In this document: piece by piece, positions 51,575-59,893 of the stretch
Layout of the letters: each line of letters opens with the position of its first letter
Numbering within the stretch: the first letter of the stretch is position 1
Assembly: GCF_014641635.1 (NCBI RefSeq)
Contig: NZ_BMIC01000003.1
Location: forward strand, 186,001 to 250,000
DNA length: 64,000 nucleotides
Source: Aquaticitalea lipolytica
GTDB taxonomy: Bacteria > Bacteroidota > Bacteroidia > Flavobacteriales > Flavobacteriaceae
Direction of reading: 5' to 3'
Made by a program: the position numbers and the translations under genes
Notes under the pieces: generated by a model
The model's input: the letters and a program-made list of their open reading frames with translations, nothing else
Told to the model about the DNA's origin: nothing
Databases searched by the model: none

Positions 51575-52102
51575 ATGAAATTTAAACAATTTACAATCTT
51601 ATTAACAGCATTTGTTTTTTTGTCTTTCGGACTTCCAAAGCACCTTCAAAAAAAGGTAGATAAGGAGATTAAAGACACATATAATGTTGAGGTATTTGAG
51701 TTTAAATCTAAAATTATTGATGCAAAAGTAGCTTCTAATTTACCTTCAAAATTTGGTTCAGATAATTTATTCGAAATAAAATCTAAAACAAAAACCATAG
51801 GTTATGCTTATGTGTCTAAAGCGCCAAGTAAAACTGATGAGTTTGATTATTTAGTACTATTAGATACTGATTTAATTGTAAAAAAGGCCAAAATATTAGT
51901 TTACAGAGAAGATTATGGTGGCGAAATTGGTAGTAAGCGTTGGTTGCAACAGTTTATTGGTAAAACACAAAATGACGAGTTGAGATATAATGATACTGTA
52001 GTTGCTATTTCTGGTGCTACAATTTCAGTTCGGTCAATGACAAATGCTATGAATGATTTGTTAAAATCATTAAAAATACTTCATTCTAAAAACATCTTAT
52101 AA
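51575..52102 (+). CDS. FMN-binding domain protein, periplasmic
   Basis: The 175-residue precursor has a signal peptide (about 1-18) and one FMN_bind domain (about 70-165). The covalent flavinylation motif is VAISGATISVRSMTNAMN, with SGAT as in NqrC, RnfG and other proteins flavinylated by ApbE. The flavin would be attached to the second Thr/Ser of that motif, placing a redox centre outside the inner membrane. The next gene overlaps by one base and encodes a membrane protein that could pass electrons to it. The likely role is extracytoplasmic electron transfer, perhaps for iron reduction, which fits the Fur-like boxes; this is inference. Confidence 0.85.
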   Translation: MKFKQFTILLTAFVFLSFGLPKHLQKKVDKEIKDTYNVEVFEFKSKIIDAKVASNLPSKFGSDNLFEIKSKTKTIGYAYVSKAPSKTDEFDYLVLLDTDLIVKKAKILVYREDYGGEIGSKRWLQQFIGKTQNDELRYNDTVVAISGATISVRSMTNAMNDLLKSLKILHSKNIL

Positions 52103-52602
52103 TGCAGCTAAACGGTCTTATATATACTTTACCAAAAGAAATTAAGCTACTTATAGGTGCTTTTATTTTAGTATTAAGTATTGGTTTTTATACAGGACTA
52201 CTTTTTGTTGGTGAAACGTCATCTGCTGCTCCAAATGGTATTGAAGAGCAGTATTTAGGAAACGAAACCGATGAAGATGCAGAAGTTATGAAGTTTAAAA
52301 AAAGTGAACAGGAAATACTCACTTTAGTACATAATCACATTTTATCGATGTCGATTATCTTTTTTTTAGTTGGATTAGTTTTGAGTACAACAAAGCTTAA
52401 TCAAAAACTAAAACTGTTTTTAATTGTAGAGCCATTTGTATCAGTAGTTCTTACTTTTGGTGGCTTATATTTATTATGGACTGGATTGCTTTGGATGAAA
52501 TATATTGTAATGCTTTCAGGTATTCTAATGACATTAACTTTTACAGCATCAGTGCTAATCATCTTATTTCAATTGTTTAAAAATAAAACCACTACAGCAT
52601 AA
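52102..52602 (+). CDS. Four-helix membrane protein, partner of the FMN-binding protein
   Basis: The 166-residue protein is not a family I can name. It has four membrane helices (about 15-36, 75-93, 104-124 and 129-157). The segment between helices 1 and 2 (about 37-72) is acidic and periplasmic or cytoplasmic, with GNETDEDAEVMKFKKSEQE. Helix 2 begins LVHNHILSMS, where His residues at the membrane edge could bind haem or metal. Its ATG overlaps the stop of the FMN-binding gene by one base, so the two proteins are made together. An electron-transfer subunit is the most natural guess. Confidence 0.7.
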   Translation: MQLNGLIYTLPKEIKLLIGAFILVLSIGFYTGLLFVGETSSAAPNGIEEQYLGNETDEDAEVMKFKKSEQEILTLVHNHILSMSIIFFLVGLVLSTTKLNQKLKLFLIVEPFVSVVLTFGGLYLLWTGLLWMKYIVMLSGILMTLTFTASVLIILFQLFKNKTTTA

Positions 52603-52638
52603 ATTCTCGTATATTTATTCGACATTGAATATATATAC

Positions 52639-53343
52639 ATGAAGCTAATAGTCTTTTCAATTTTATTACTTTTTTCTTTTACAACATTCTCCAGAGAATG
52701 GAAAAGCCTAAAAGACTATCAGAAGTCAACTCAAAATAATGAACTCTTGCCTCAAGATTGGCTAAAATCTGATAGAAAGCACAATACAGACGTTTGGCAA
52801 AAAGCAAACAATTACAATCTCACAAATAATAAACCAGAAGAATATACTTCAATTCAGCAACGTCGAGATTTTTACTCTTGGATAATTGCTAAACTAGATA
52901 CTAAAGAGCATGAAGTAGTGTGGCCAAAAATGGCTTATTATATTTCGAAAAAATTGCGATTAGTTGAAGCATTTCCTTATAGTATTTTTACTAATAAAAA
53001 GGTTAAAGGTTATGCTAATCAAGGGAGTGAAGAAGTGTTTTTTAATTCGTTTGAATTTTTACAAGAAGTATATCTGTCTGAAACTGTTTTAAAAGGTGAA
53101 GAAGCTTTAAATTGGGATAAAACTATTTTATATGAAGAGCAGTTTGTTTGGATTGAAGATATTTATCTTTTGATGGACGAGCGTAGTTTAAAAAAGATTG
53201 AACGGATGGCAAAAGGAAAGTTTTTGTATAGTTTAGTTGTGCCCAAACAGATTAGATTTGAAGGCGATATTGCCAATCCTCAAGAGCGATTCAATTATGC
53301 ATTAAACATACTTAGACCATATTGTATTTCAGAAATAAAATAA
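52639..53343 (+). CDS. Secreted protein of unknown function
   Basis: The 234-residue precursor has a signal peptide (MKLIVFSILLLFSFTTFSRE, cleavage near 18). The mature protein is charged and mainly helical, with no cysteines and repeated Trp/Tyr (KSLKDYQKSTQ, LLPQDWLKSDRKHNT, SIQQRRDFYSWIIAKLD, VWPKMAYYISKKLR and ERFNYALNILRPYC). The QRRDFYSWI motif recurs in secreted flavobacterial proteins that I cannot assign. It follows the membrane protein by 36 bp and closes the porin/FMN gene run, ahead of guaB. Confidence 0.65.
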   Translation: MKLIVFSILLLFSFTTFSREWKSLKDYQKSTQNNELLPQDWLKSDRKHNTDVWQKANNYNLTNNKPEEYTSIQQRRDFYSWIIAKLDTKEHEVVWPKMAYYISKKLRLVEAFPYSIFTNKKVKGYANQGSEEVFFNSFEFLQEVYLSETVLKGEEALNWDKTILYEEQFVWIEDIYLLMDERSLKKIERMAKGKFLYSLVVPKQIRFEGDIANPQERFNYALNILRPYCISEIK

Positions 53344-53381
53344 ATAATATTCACTTAAAACGGTATTAGCAATAATAATTG

Positions 53382-53389
53382 TATCTTTG
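53382..53389 (+). promoter_or_regulatory. guaB -7 box
   Basis: TATCTTTG matches TAnnTTTG. The predicted transcription start (about 53393-53396) lies downstream of the in-frame ATG at 53391, which excludes the longer N-termini. Confidence 0.6.
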
Positions 53390-53411
53390 CATGCAATTAA
53401 ATTTTAATTGC
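53387..53411 (+). promoter_or_regulatory. Overlapping palindromes at the guaB transcription start
   Basis: TTGCATGCAA (53387-53396) is a perfect 10-bp palindrome that overlaps the end of the -7 box. GCAATTAAATTTTAATTGC (53393-53411) is a 19-base palindrome with a single central base and ends 3 bp before the ATG. They share a GCAA arm and could be an operator or, in RNA, a hairpin covering the start region. Confidence 0.55.
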
Positions 53412-53414
53412 AAA

Positions 53415-54887
53415 ATGATAGCACATCAAAATAAAATAGTAGGTGAAGGACTAACTTACGACGACGTCCTTTTAGTTCCAGCTTTCTCTGAAGTACTTCC
53501 TCGCGAAGTCAATATTCAAACACAATTTACACGTAATATTAAAATCAATATTCCTATTGTTTCCGCAGCTATGGATACAGTTACCGAAAGCGCTATGGCT
53601 ATTGCTATTGCTCGCGAAGGAGGTATTGGTGTGTTGCATAAAAATATGACTATTGCAGAGCAAGCTAACGAAGTTCGTAAAGTAAAGCGTGCTGAAAGCG
53701 GAATGATTACTGATCCTGTAACACTTCCACTAACTGCTAAGGTTTTAGATGCCAAGCAAAATATGGCAGAACATAGTATTGGCGGAATTCCTATTGTTGA
53801 TGATAAAGGTGCTTTAAAAGGTATTGTTACAAATCGTGATTTACGCTTTGAAAAAGATAACAACAGACCAATTATTGAAGTGATGACTAAAGATAATTTA
53901 GTAACAGCTCCAGTTGGTACTTCGTTGCAAGAAGCTGAAGGTATTCTTCAAAAAAACAAAATTGAGAAATTACTTATTGTAGATGATAACTACAAACTTG
54001 CAGGATTAATTACATTTAGAGATATTACAAAACTGACTCAAAAACCAATTTCTAATAAAGATAGTTTTGGACGTTTGCGTGTTGCGGCTGCACTTGGTGT
54101 TACTGCAGATGCTGTTGATAGAGCAGAAGCACTAGTTAAGTCTGGTGTCGATGCAGTAATTATTGATACAGCTCATGGTCATACAAAAGGAGTGGTAACT
54201 ATTTTAAAAGCTATAAAGCAGCAGTTTCCTAAATTAGAAGTTGTAGTTGGAAATATAGCTACAGGCGAAGCAGCTAAATATTTAGTTGAAGCAGGTGCAG
54301 ATGCGGTAAAAGTTGGAATAGGGCCAGGTTCTATTTGTACAACAAGAGTAGTAGCTGGTGTTGGTTTTCCACAATTTTCTGCAGTATTAGAAGTTGCTGC
54401 AGCTATTAAAGGAAGTGGAGTTCCAGTTATTGCAGATGGTGGAATACGCTATACAGGAGATATACCAAAAGCTATTGCTGCTGGAGCAGACACAGTTATG
54501 TTAGGGTCGTTATTAGCAGGAACAAAAGAGTCACCTGGAGAGACCATAATTTATGAAGGACGTAAGTTTAAATCGTATAGAGGAATGGGTTCTGTTGAAG
54601 CTATGAAGCAAGGTAGTAAAGACCGTTATTTTCAAGATGTTGAAGACGATATTAAAAAATTAGTTCCTGAAGGTATTGTAGGTCGTGTGCCATACAAAGG
54701 CGATTTATTTGAGAGTATACATCAGTTTGTTGGTGGTTTACGTGCAGGAATGGGTTATTGCGGAGCGAAAGATATTGCAACATTACAAAACACAGGGCAG
54801 TTTGTGAAAATTACTGCTTCAGGTATAAATGAAAGTCATCCACACGATGTTACTATAACAAAAGAATCTCCTAATTATTCGAGATAA
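53415..54887 (+). CDS. guaB: IMP dehydrogenase
   Basis: The ATG at 53415 ([22 protein letters not shown]) is used because the -7 box and transcription start lie downstream of the longer in-frame starts. The 490-residue enzyme has the TIM barrel interrupted by two CBS domains (about 95-205). Active-site features are the GPGSICTTR loop with catalytic Cys308, [18 protein letters not shown] and the flap residues [10 protein letters not shown]. It oxidises IMP to XMP, the rate-limiting step to GMP. Palindromes at the transcription start suggest specific regulation, possibly by purines. Confidence 0.95.
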   Translation: MIAHQNKIVGEGLTYDDVLLVPAFSEVLPREVNIQTQFTRNIKINIPIVSAAMDTVTESAMAIAIAREGGIGVLHKNMTIAEQANEVRKVKRAESGMITDPVTLPLTAKVLDAKQNMAEHSIGGIPIVDDKGALKGIVTNRDLRFEKDNNRPIIEVMTKDNLVTAPVGTSLQEAEGILQKNKIEKLLIVDDNYKLAGLITFRDITKLTQKPISNKDSFGRLRVAAALGVTADAVDRAEALVKSGVDAVIIDTAHGHTKGVVTILKAIKQQFPKLEVVVGNIATGEAAKYLVEAGADAVKVGIGPGSICTTRVVAGVGFPQFSAVLEVAAAIKGSGVPVIADGGIRYTGDIPKAIAAGADTVMLGSLLAGTKESPGETIIYEGRKFKSYRGMGSVEAMKQGSKDRYFQDVEDDIKKLVPEGIVGRVPYKGDLFESIHQFVGGLRAGMGYCGAKDIATLQNTGQFVKITASGINESHPHDVTITKESPNYSR

Positions 54888-54902
54888 CCCTTAATAAAAG
54901 AC

Positions 54903-55478
54903 TTAATTTTTAAGTATAATGTACCAATCCCAATCTGCTGGATTACCAATTCCGACACTTGGTGTATATAGGAATAAATTTATTTTTCCATTAGGATTAG
55001 AGTTTAAATAATTATTGACAATTTCTAAATTAGATATTGAGTTCCAAATACTGGAATAATCAATTGTGTCTGGATAATAAGCAAACTCATCATACATTAC
55101 TTTTTTAAACTGATTTAAATTAGGTAAAGGTAAATTTGAGTTAACAGTAGTAAATGTTTCTGGTAAATCTATTGTTGAAGGATATGATACGTCTCCTAAT
55201 CCCATCCAAATAATATCACCATCAAATAACAATTGATTTAATTCTTGATAATATAATTGTACACTTCCAAAATCACCTGGTGGATGATAAGTATGCGTAA
55301 TTGTGAATGTGTTTGTCTCTGGGAAAACAATCTCTTTTCCTCCTTCAAAAGTGCTATTTAAAAAATCAACTTTTAATAAAACAACACTATTGGTTGTATT
55401 TTTATCTATTTGCGAATCATCATTATTACATGAAATTAATGTAATTGTAAAAATGAAAAGTAAAATTAAATTTCTCAT
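54903..55478 (-). CDS. Lipoprotein of unknown function
   Basis: The ATG at 55478 begins a lipoprotein signal (MRNLILLFIFTITLISCNNDD, lipobox LISC, Cys17); a longer in-frame start adds six residues. The 191-residue protein has a beta-rich mature part with TNTFTITHTYHPPGDFGSVQLYYQEL, a Pro-rich loop and a conserved-looking WNSISNLEIVNNYLNSNP segment, and ends NPADWDWYIILKN. I do not recognise the family. It is probably at the inner face of the outer membrane and convergent with guaB, with 15 bp between stops. Confidence 0.65.
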   Translation of the reverse strand: MRNLILLFIFTITLISCNNDDSQIDKNTTNSVVLLKVDFLNSTFEGGKEIVFPETNTFTITHTYHPPGDFGSVQLYYQELNQLLFDGDIIWMGLGDVSYPSTIDLPETFTTVNSNLPLPNLNQFKKVMYDEFAYYPDTIDYSSIWNSISNLEIVNNYLNSNPNGKINLFLYTPSVGIGNPADWDWYIILKN

Positions 55479-55570
55479 ATAGTTATATATTAACAAGTTA
55501 ACACTTTTTTTATAGATGTGTTTTTTGTAAAAAGGTTGCGTCTTAATTCTTAATTGTATTAAATATAACT

Positions 55571-55611
55571 AAAAACGTCCTAAGAGTAAATTCACTTTTA
55601 GGACGTTTTTT
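55571..55611 (-). terminator. Hairpin terminator after the 480-residue secreted protein gene
   Basis: AAAAACGTCCTAA pairs with TTAGGACGTTTTT (13 bp), extended by four inner pairs including one G-T wobble, with a six-base loop. T runs occur on both sides. Confidence 0.82.
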
Positions 55612-55629
55612 ATTATTGAAAGATAAATT

Positions 55630-57072
55630 TTACCAACTCATTTTATTCAACCAATATTGGTCACCATAATTAGTAATATAATACACTAAATTATATTTTT
55701 TTACTTCACTTACAGTAGCAGGAATAATATATGGAGTTGTTCCTATTCCGTTTGGCCTAACAGAAGGAGAGTTAAAAGTTGCTTTGTTTTGTGTAAAAAA
55801 AGAATCGCAACGAATATAATCGTTGTTAGAAAATATACGTAAGCCATTTTCTAGATATAAAGCAGCAACAGATCCTTTTTCTTTATCTGTGTTTTTATAT
55901 AGTTTTGAACCCATAAGAGGTGTAAAACTTTTAAGTGTGCCTTTAGTATCTAAATTTACTATAACGCTAGACCCAAAAGTGTAGAAATAATCTAAATCCA
56001 TAGTAGGAGTAGAGCCATTTTTTCTGAATTCACTTTTTTCCAATCTTTTTTCACCAATCATAAAAATATCGTCACCAACAACTTTTACATCAACAACTTC
56101 AAGACTTTTAAGATCACTTGTATTTAAAGAAGTACTCCATTTATGAATACCTATTAATTTGCTTTCAGATAAATCATATAAAAAAGCGCCATCATTATCA
56201 TTGCCTTCTTCAGAATTTACCTTTATAATTCCTTTTGTACCATCCCAGAAAAACCCAACTAACATTGGCTTTCCAGTTACATTAATAAGTGACATGTCCA
56301 TTGGTTGAAAACCATCGGCTGATAGTACAGAACTCTCAAAAGATTTACCATTACATTTTAAAAGATGAGTAGTTCTAGTTTTTTTATAAAAATCGGTCAC
56401 TTTAGATACATATAGCTGACCTTCATTACTAACGAAAGTTTCTTCTTGATAAGCTCTTTCGCTTTCAAAACTTAACGTTTCTGAATGTTCCCAAAGGTTG
56501 TTTAGTTCAATATCATACATCCACGCCTGAACTTTTTCCTGCATCTTCTTTTCGAAAGGCATGTTAGCATATATGGCTATTTTAGACTGGTTTGGAGACA
56601 CAGCAATTTGGTAATACCCAGAATTTGAATAACCTTCAATTGGTATTGAAGCTAATACTTTTTCAGCACTTACACTATTATCTTTTTGATTGTAAACTTG
56701 TGCGAATACTTGATGAGCACCAGTTTTTTTATCCATTGAGGTTGATAAGAAAATTAACTTATCATCTAATTCAATAACACGTTGCAAATCGGCAGCTCGT
56801 TGACCTAATTTAGGCAAATTGAAAGTTTTAGTTTCAATAGACTGCATCGTTTGGTCATATTTGGTTAAAACCATTGCTTTAGTATTATCCATCATTACAT
56901 TGTCTAAATGATGAAGTGTCATAAATCCATAAGCAGAAGGGAATACAATATGATAAATATCTTTTTCACTTTCTTTTTTGAAGCTTGGTCCAACTTGTGT
57001 TTGGAATGTTTGGGCAAATCCAAAGTTTAAAGTAAGGATAGCAATTGCAGAGATTATTATGTTTTTTGTCAT
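55630..57072 (-). CDS. Secreted protein of unknown function, propeller-like
   Basis: The 480-residue precursor has a signal peptide (ending NFGFAQ). The mature protein has many short strands with a repeating layout of about 50-60 residues (for example KLIFLSTSMDKKTGAHQVFAQVYN, KIAIYANMPFEKKMQEKVQAWMYDIEL, FVSNEGQLYVSKVTDFYKKTRTTHLLKCNGKSF), consistent with a beta propeller. No enzyme motif is evident and I cannot name the family. It lies 3 bp after the 397-residue secreted protein gene, so the two are translated as a pair. Confidence 0.68.
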   Translation of the reverse strand: MTKNIIISAIAILTLNFGFAQTFQTQVGPSFKKESEKDIYHIVFPSAYGFMTLHHLDNVMMDNTKAMVLTKYDQTMQSIETKTFNLPKLGQRAADLQRVIELDDKLIFLSTSMDKKTGAHQVFAQVYNQKDNSVSAEKVLASIPIEGYSNSGYYQIAVSPNQSKIAIYANMPFEKKMQEKVQAWMYDIELNNLWEHSETLSFESERAYQEETFVSNEGQLYVSKVTDFYKKTRTTHLLKCNGKSFESSVLSADGFQPMDMSLINVTGKPMLVGFFWDGTKGIIKVNSEEGNDNDGAFLYDLSESKLIGIHKWSTSLNTSDLKSLEVVDVKVVGDDIFMIGEKRLEKSEFRKNGSTPTMDLDYFYTFGSSVIVNLDTKGTLKSFTPLMGSKLYKNTDKEKGSVAALYLENGLRIFSNNDYIRCDSFFTQNKATFNSPSVRPNGIGTTPYIIPATVSEVKKYNLVYYITNYGDQYWLNKMSW

Positions 57073-57075
57073 TAC

Positions 57076-58269
57076 TTACATTTTATATACTTGCTCTTCT
57101 AAACGTGTAAATGTGTTTTTCTCGTCGTAACTTAAATCTAAATCAATACGTTTTTCTTGCATTGCAGCTAGAGTTTCTTCTGCTTGAGCTTTATCTTTTA
57201 AACTGATATCAACACGCATAAGATTGAAGAAAATCATTTTAGCAACATCTTTGTTCATTACAGCTTTTTTGTCGTTGTAATCTATTTTAGCAAGTTCGGC
57301 TTTCCAAACTTCTCTTACAGCTTCTAACTCAGATTTTGCACGTTCTCTAGTTTCTGTAGTGGCATCTTTTTTAAGTTTTCTGTAAGCAGAAAGAGCTTTA
57401 ATTTTTGCGTTTTCAAGAGCGTCGTATTCTCTGTCTTTATTTTTAGGATATTCTATCATAATATTTGAAGCTACTGGTATATGACCAAATTCTTCATTTA
57501 TATATGTAGATATATTTCTCATTATTTTATTAACGTTATTTTTTTCATGACGATCTAAATTAATGGTATTACTAGACGATGAGGTTAAAAATTGGAATTC
57601 GTTATCAAAAGTTTTCTCATTAATAACAGCGCTTCCTTTCATAACTTTTAATGTTGTTGGTTGACTATAAAATGTTTGTCCTCCATTATCTTGAAACACC
57701 ATTTTTGAAATGTTTATAATAAACAAAACATCTGATCCTCCTTTTTCATAACCTAGTAATTCAACACCATCTGCAAGTACTTGATTATCAAAAATTAAAT
57801 GGTCATCAAGGTTAGGTTGAATATATTGAGGCTCTCTAGGTTTAACATATGTTGGTTTAGAAGGTACAATAAGTTGTGGCTTTTTACCTTGGTCAGTTAA
57901 TGCAAGGCGCTCTAATAACGAAAGGTCTTTAAAATCTGCCATTTCTTTGTCATAACGGGCTTCTGCCTTTTTTACTTCGTCATCATGATTAGCTAAGCGG
58001 TCTTGATATTCTGCTTCACTTTCTTTAAGAATATTACCATAGTTAGCTTTTTCAGCTTCAAAATCGGCTTTAGATTGTGCTTCTAATTCTTCAACAGTTA
58101 AGGTATAAGGTGTATCTACAATTACTTTATAAGTTTTTACCGAACTCTCTAATGGCTGATTTGGTATTCTTATATCAAAATAACTTACCTCTTCAGAGAT
58201 AGCTCTTTGAGCATAAAAGTTTGTAATAGCAATACATGCGATAATAATAGTAAGTAAAGTTTTTTTCAT
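57076..58269 (-). CDS. Secreted coiled-coil-containing protein of unknown function
   Basis: The ATG at 58269 gives a clean signal peptide (MKKTLLTIIIACIAITNFYAQ); a longer in-frame start adds 11 residues. The 397-residue protein has a charged, probably coiled-coil segment (about 55-115, EAQSKADFEAEKANYGNILKE, EAEYQDRLANHDDEVKKAEARYDKEM), a Pro-rich hinge (IVPSKPTYVKPREPQYIQP), a beta-rich middle and a helical C-terminus (about 290-395). I know no family for it. It is coupled by 3 bp to the propeller-like secreted protein, and a physical complex of the two is plausible. Confidence 0.65.
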   Translation of the reverse strand: MKKTLLTIIIACIAITNFYAQRAISEEVSYFDIRIPNQPLESSVKTYKVIVDTPYTLTVEELEAQSKADFEAEKANYGNILKESEAEYQDRLANHDDEVKKAEARYDKEMADFKDLSLLERLALTDQGKKPQLIVPSKPTYVKPREPQYIQPNLDDHLIFDNQVLADGVELLGYEKGGSDVLFIINISKMVFQDNGGQTFYSQPTTLKVMKGSAVINEKTFDNEFQFLTSSSSNTINLDRHEKNNVNKIMRNISTYINEEFGHIPVASNIMIEYPKNKDREYDALENAKIKALSAYRKLKKDATTETRERAKSELEAVREVWKAELAKIDYNDKKAVMNKDVAKMIFFNLMRVDISLKDKAQAEETLAAMQEKRIDLDLSYDEKNTFTRLEEQVYKM

Positions 58270-58339
58270 TTTGTTTAGTTTTTTAAGGGTTGCAAAATAC
58301 AATAAATATTGTTTGTTGATTTTTAATTATTATTTGATA

Positions 58340-58924
58340 TCAGAATTTATAAATTAAAGTAAAAACATGTGTGTCGCCATTTGATGAAAATCCGACATCT
58401 ACTTTGCTTTTTTCATAAGGCGTAGTAAATATATAAGTGCTACCAATGCCAACTACTGCACCTGCTAACACATCCCAAATATCATGCCATCCATCTGGTC
58501 CTTCCATTCTGCTAACGCCTACGAGAGCTGCGCCTAAATAAGCCCATTTACCATATTTCCAACCATAACGTCTTTGAATAAATGATGCTCCGGAAAAGGC
58601 CGAAGTTGTATGCCCTGAAGGAAATGCATCGTATAAGTTTCTATCTTCAGGACGTTCTTTTCGAATTATTTTTTTTAAAGAATGTGTTACTACTAAACTC
58701 GTAGCATAAGAGAATACAAATTGCTTTGTTCCATCCCAATCTTCTTTAAAAAGTGTTGTAAGACCAGCAGCTACTGGAATAGCTATTTGAAGTACATCGC
58801 CAGTATCTTCTAAAACAAACTCCCATTTTTCATGTGTGCTGTTAGGTTCTATTGTTTGCGATAAAGCTTTATTAGTAAATATAAAAAGCAAACTAATTAA
58901 TAATATAGTGGTTTTATTTACCAT
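58340..58924 (-). CDS. PAP2 family phosphatase
   Basis: The 194-residue precursor has a signal peptide or N-terminal helix (ending NKALSQ). The acid-phosphatase triad is visible: KX6RP (KKIIRKERP, 84-92), PSGH (102-105) and an SR...H...D motif (SRMEGPDGWHDIWD, 138-151). In the third motif the distance from Arg to His is seven residues instead of the usual five. Likely substrates are undecaprenyl or phosphatidyl phosphates, dephosphorylated on the periplasmic side. It is monocistronic by spacing. Confidence 0.85.
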   Translation of the reverse strand: MVNKTTILLISLLFIFTNKALSQTIEPNSTHEKWEFVLEDTGDVLQIAIPVAAGLTTLFKEDWDGTKQFVFSYATSLVVTHSLKKIIRKERPEDRNLYDAFPSGHTTSAFSGASFIQRRYGWKYGKWAYLGAALVGVSRMEGPDGWHDIWDVLAGAVVGIGSTYIFTTPYEKSKVDVGFSSNGDTHVFTLIYKF

Positions 58925-58981
58925 AGGTTGATTTTTACAGGTAAGTTTAATTATAACTTTAATTCTTAAAAACTATTGTAA

Positions 58982-59218
58982 TTAAAGTTGATATACCTGT
59001 CCTCTATGTGGTTTTAGTATATCTCTAATGGGCTTCATATCACTTTCATTCACTACAATAAAAGCTATTGCATGAAGTTCGTTTATAACTTCATTTCCTG
59101 TAGCTAATACTTCTACATTATTAATATTGATGTATTCTTTTAAGTGAATAAGATGGTGTTCAGCAATTTTACTCGCTGTAGGTCCTTTAAAATCCCAAAT
59201 AAGTTTTAGTTTACGCAT
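58982..59218 (-). CDS. Small alpha/beta protein of unknown function
   Basis: The ATG at 59218 (MRKLKLIWDFKGPTASKIAEHHLIHL) is chosen because it overlaps the stop of the upstream SRPBCC gene by 8 bp, a typical coupled junction. The 78-residue product has a beta-alpha-beta-beta-alpha outline resembling DUF3303-like ferredoxin folds (VEVLATGNEVINELHAIAFIVVNESDMKPI). No function is known. It is almost certainly made together with the SRPBCC protein. Confidence 0.7.
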   Translation of the reverse strand: MRKLKLIWDFKGPTASKIAEHHLIHLKEYININNVEVLATGNEVINELHAIAFIVVNESDMKPIRDILKPHRGQVYQL

Positions 59219-59666
59219 TTGATACAGATATACCTTTTTCCACAAAGTTTTTAAAGTCTTTCATGTACTTTAAGGATTGTTTTTTAAAAGCTTTTGGCAT
59301 TAAATACGTCATAATTCGCATTGTGAAGTTTAAAGGCATAAAATCACTTACTGAGGTCCATTTTGTATAACCTTCATCTGTAGATTTAAAATAATTTTCT
59401 TGAGTATTATGAATACCTTTCATTGTATATGTGCCATGAAACTCATGTGGTAAATTGCGATGTGTTATGGTTTCAAGTAAAGTAAACTCTCTTTTATCTA
59501 ATTTATAATTTAATTTCATTTTTGCACCTAATTGACCAGGATCACCAGAAACATGCTCTACAGAAACTAAACCTCTTTGCCAATGTTTCATGTTTTCGGC
59601 ACTGTCAAATTTTTTAATGAATGTTTCAATTGGTACTTCAACAATTATTTCAGTAGTATATTTCAT
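59211..59666 (-). CDS. SRPBCC (START-like) family protein
   Basis: The 151-residue protein has the polyketide-cyclase/SRPBCC outline: the first strand YTTEIIVEVPIETFIKKF, then NMKHWQRGLVSVEHVSGDPGQLGAKMKLNYKL, the GTYTMKGIHNTQENYFKS region and a C-terminal helix SLKYMKDFKNFVEKG. It would bind a hydrophobic ligand in a cavity. The overlapping small gene downstream suggests a two-protein module, and the upstream region contains only a 227-bp gap shared with the divergent folding-factor operon. Confidence 0.83.
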   Translation of the reverse strand: MKYTTEIIVEVPIETFIKKFDSAENMKHWQRGLVSVEHVSGDPGQLGAKMKLNYKLDKREFTLLETITHRNLPHEFHGTYTMKGIHNTQENYFKSTDEGYTKWTSVSDFMPLNFTMRIMTYLMPKAFKKQSLKYMKDFKNFVEKGISVSNA

Positions 59667-59838
59667 TTTTATTTTAAAAATAGAAGTTATAAAGATATAC
59701 AGATTCTAAAAAATAATAGTCATTGAAAGTTCAATAGCTAAAAAATTAGTTAATTAGCAAATTAGGCTATACTTTTTATGAAAATCTTATGTTTAAAGGC
59801 ATACTAAAACAATATTATGGTCGTTTCAAAAAAGCAAC

Positions 59839-59868
59839 TTGCATAATGTGTTAATTGTGTTATTTTTG
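59839..59868 (+). promoter_or_regulatory. Promoter for the periplasmic folding-factor operon
   Basis: TTG at 59839-59841 and TATTTTTG at 59861-59868 are separated by 19 bases, a full consensus match, 25 bp before the ATG. The rest of the 227-bp gap upstream is AT-rich and I see nothing else in it. Confidence 0.65.
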
Positions 59869-59893
59869 CTGTAATTGTTAATTAGTTTAAGTT

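Noticed and set aside
53516-53863. 115-codon minus-strand open frame inside guaB
   Set aside because: Antisense shadow. The guaB frame is conserved throughout, and the opposite translation is low-complexity Ser/Ile/Ala.
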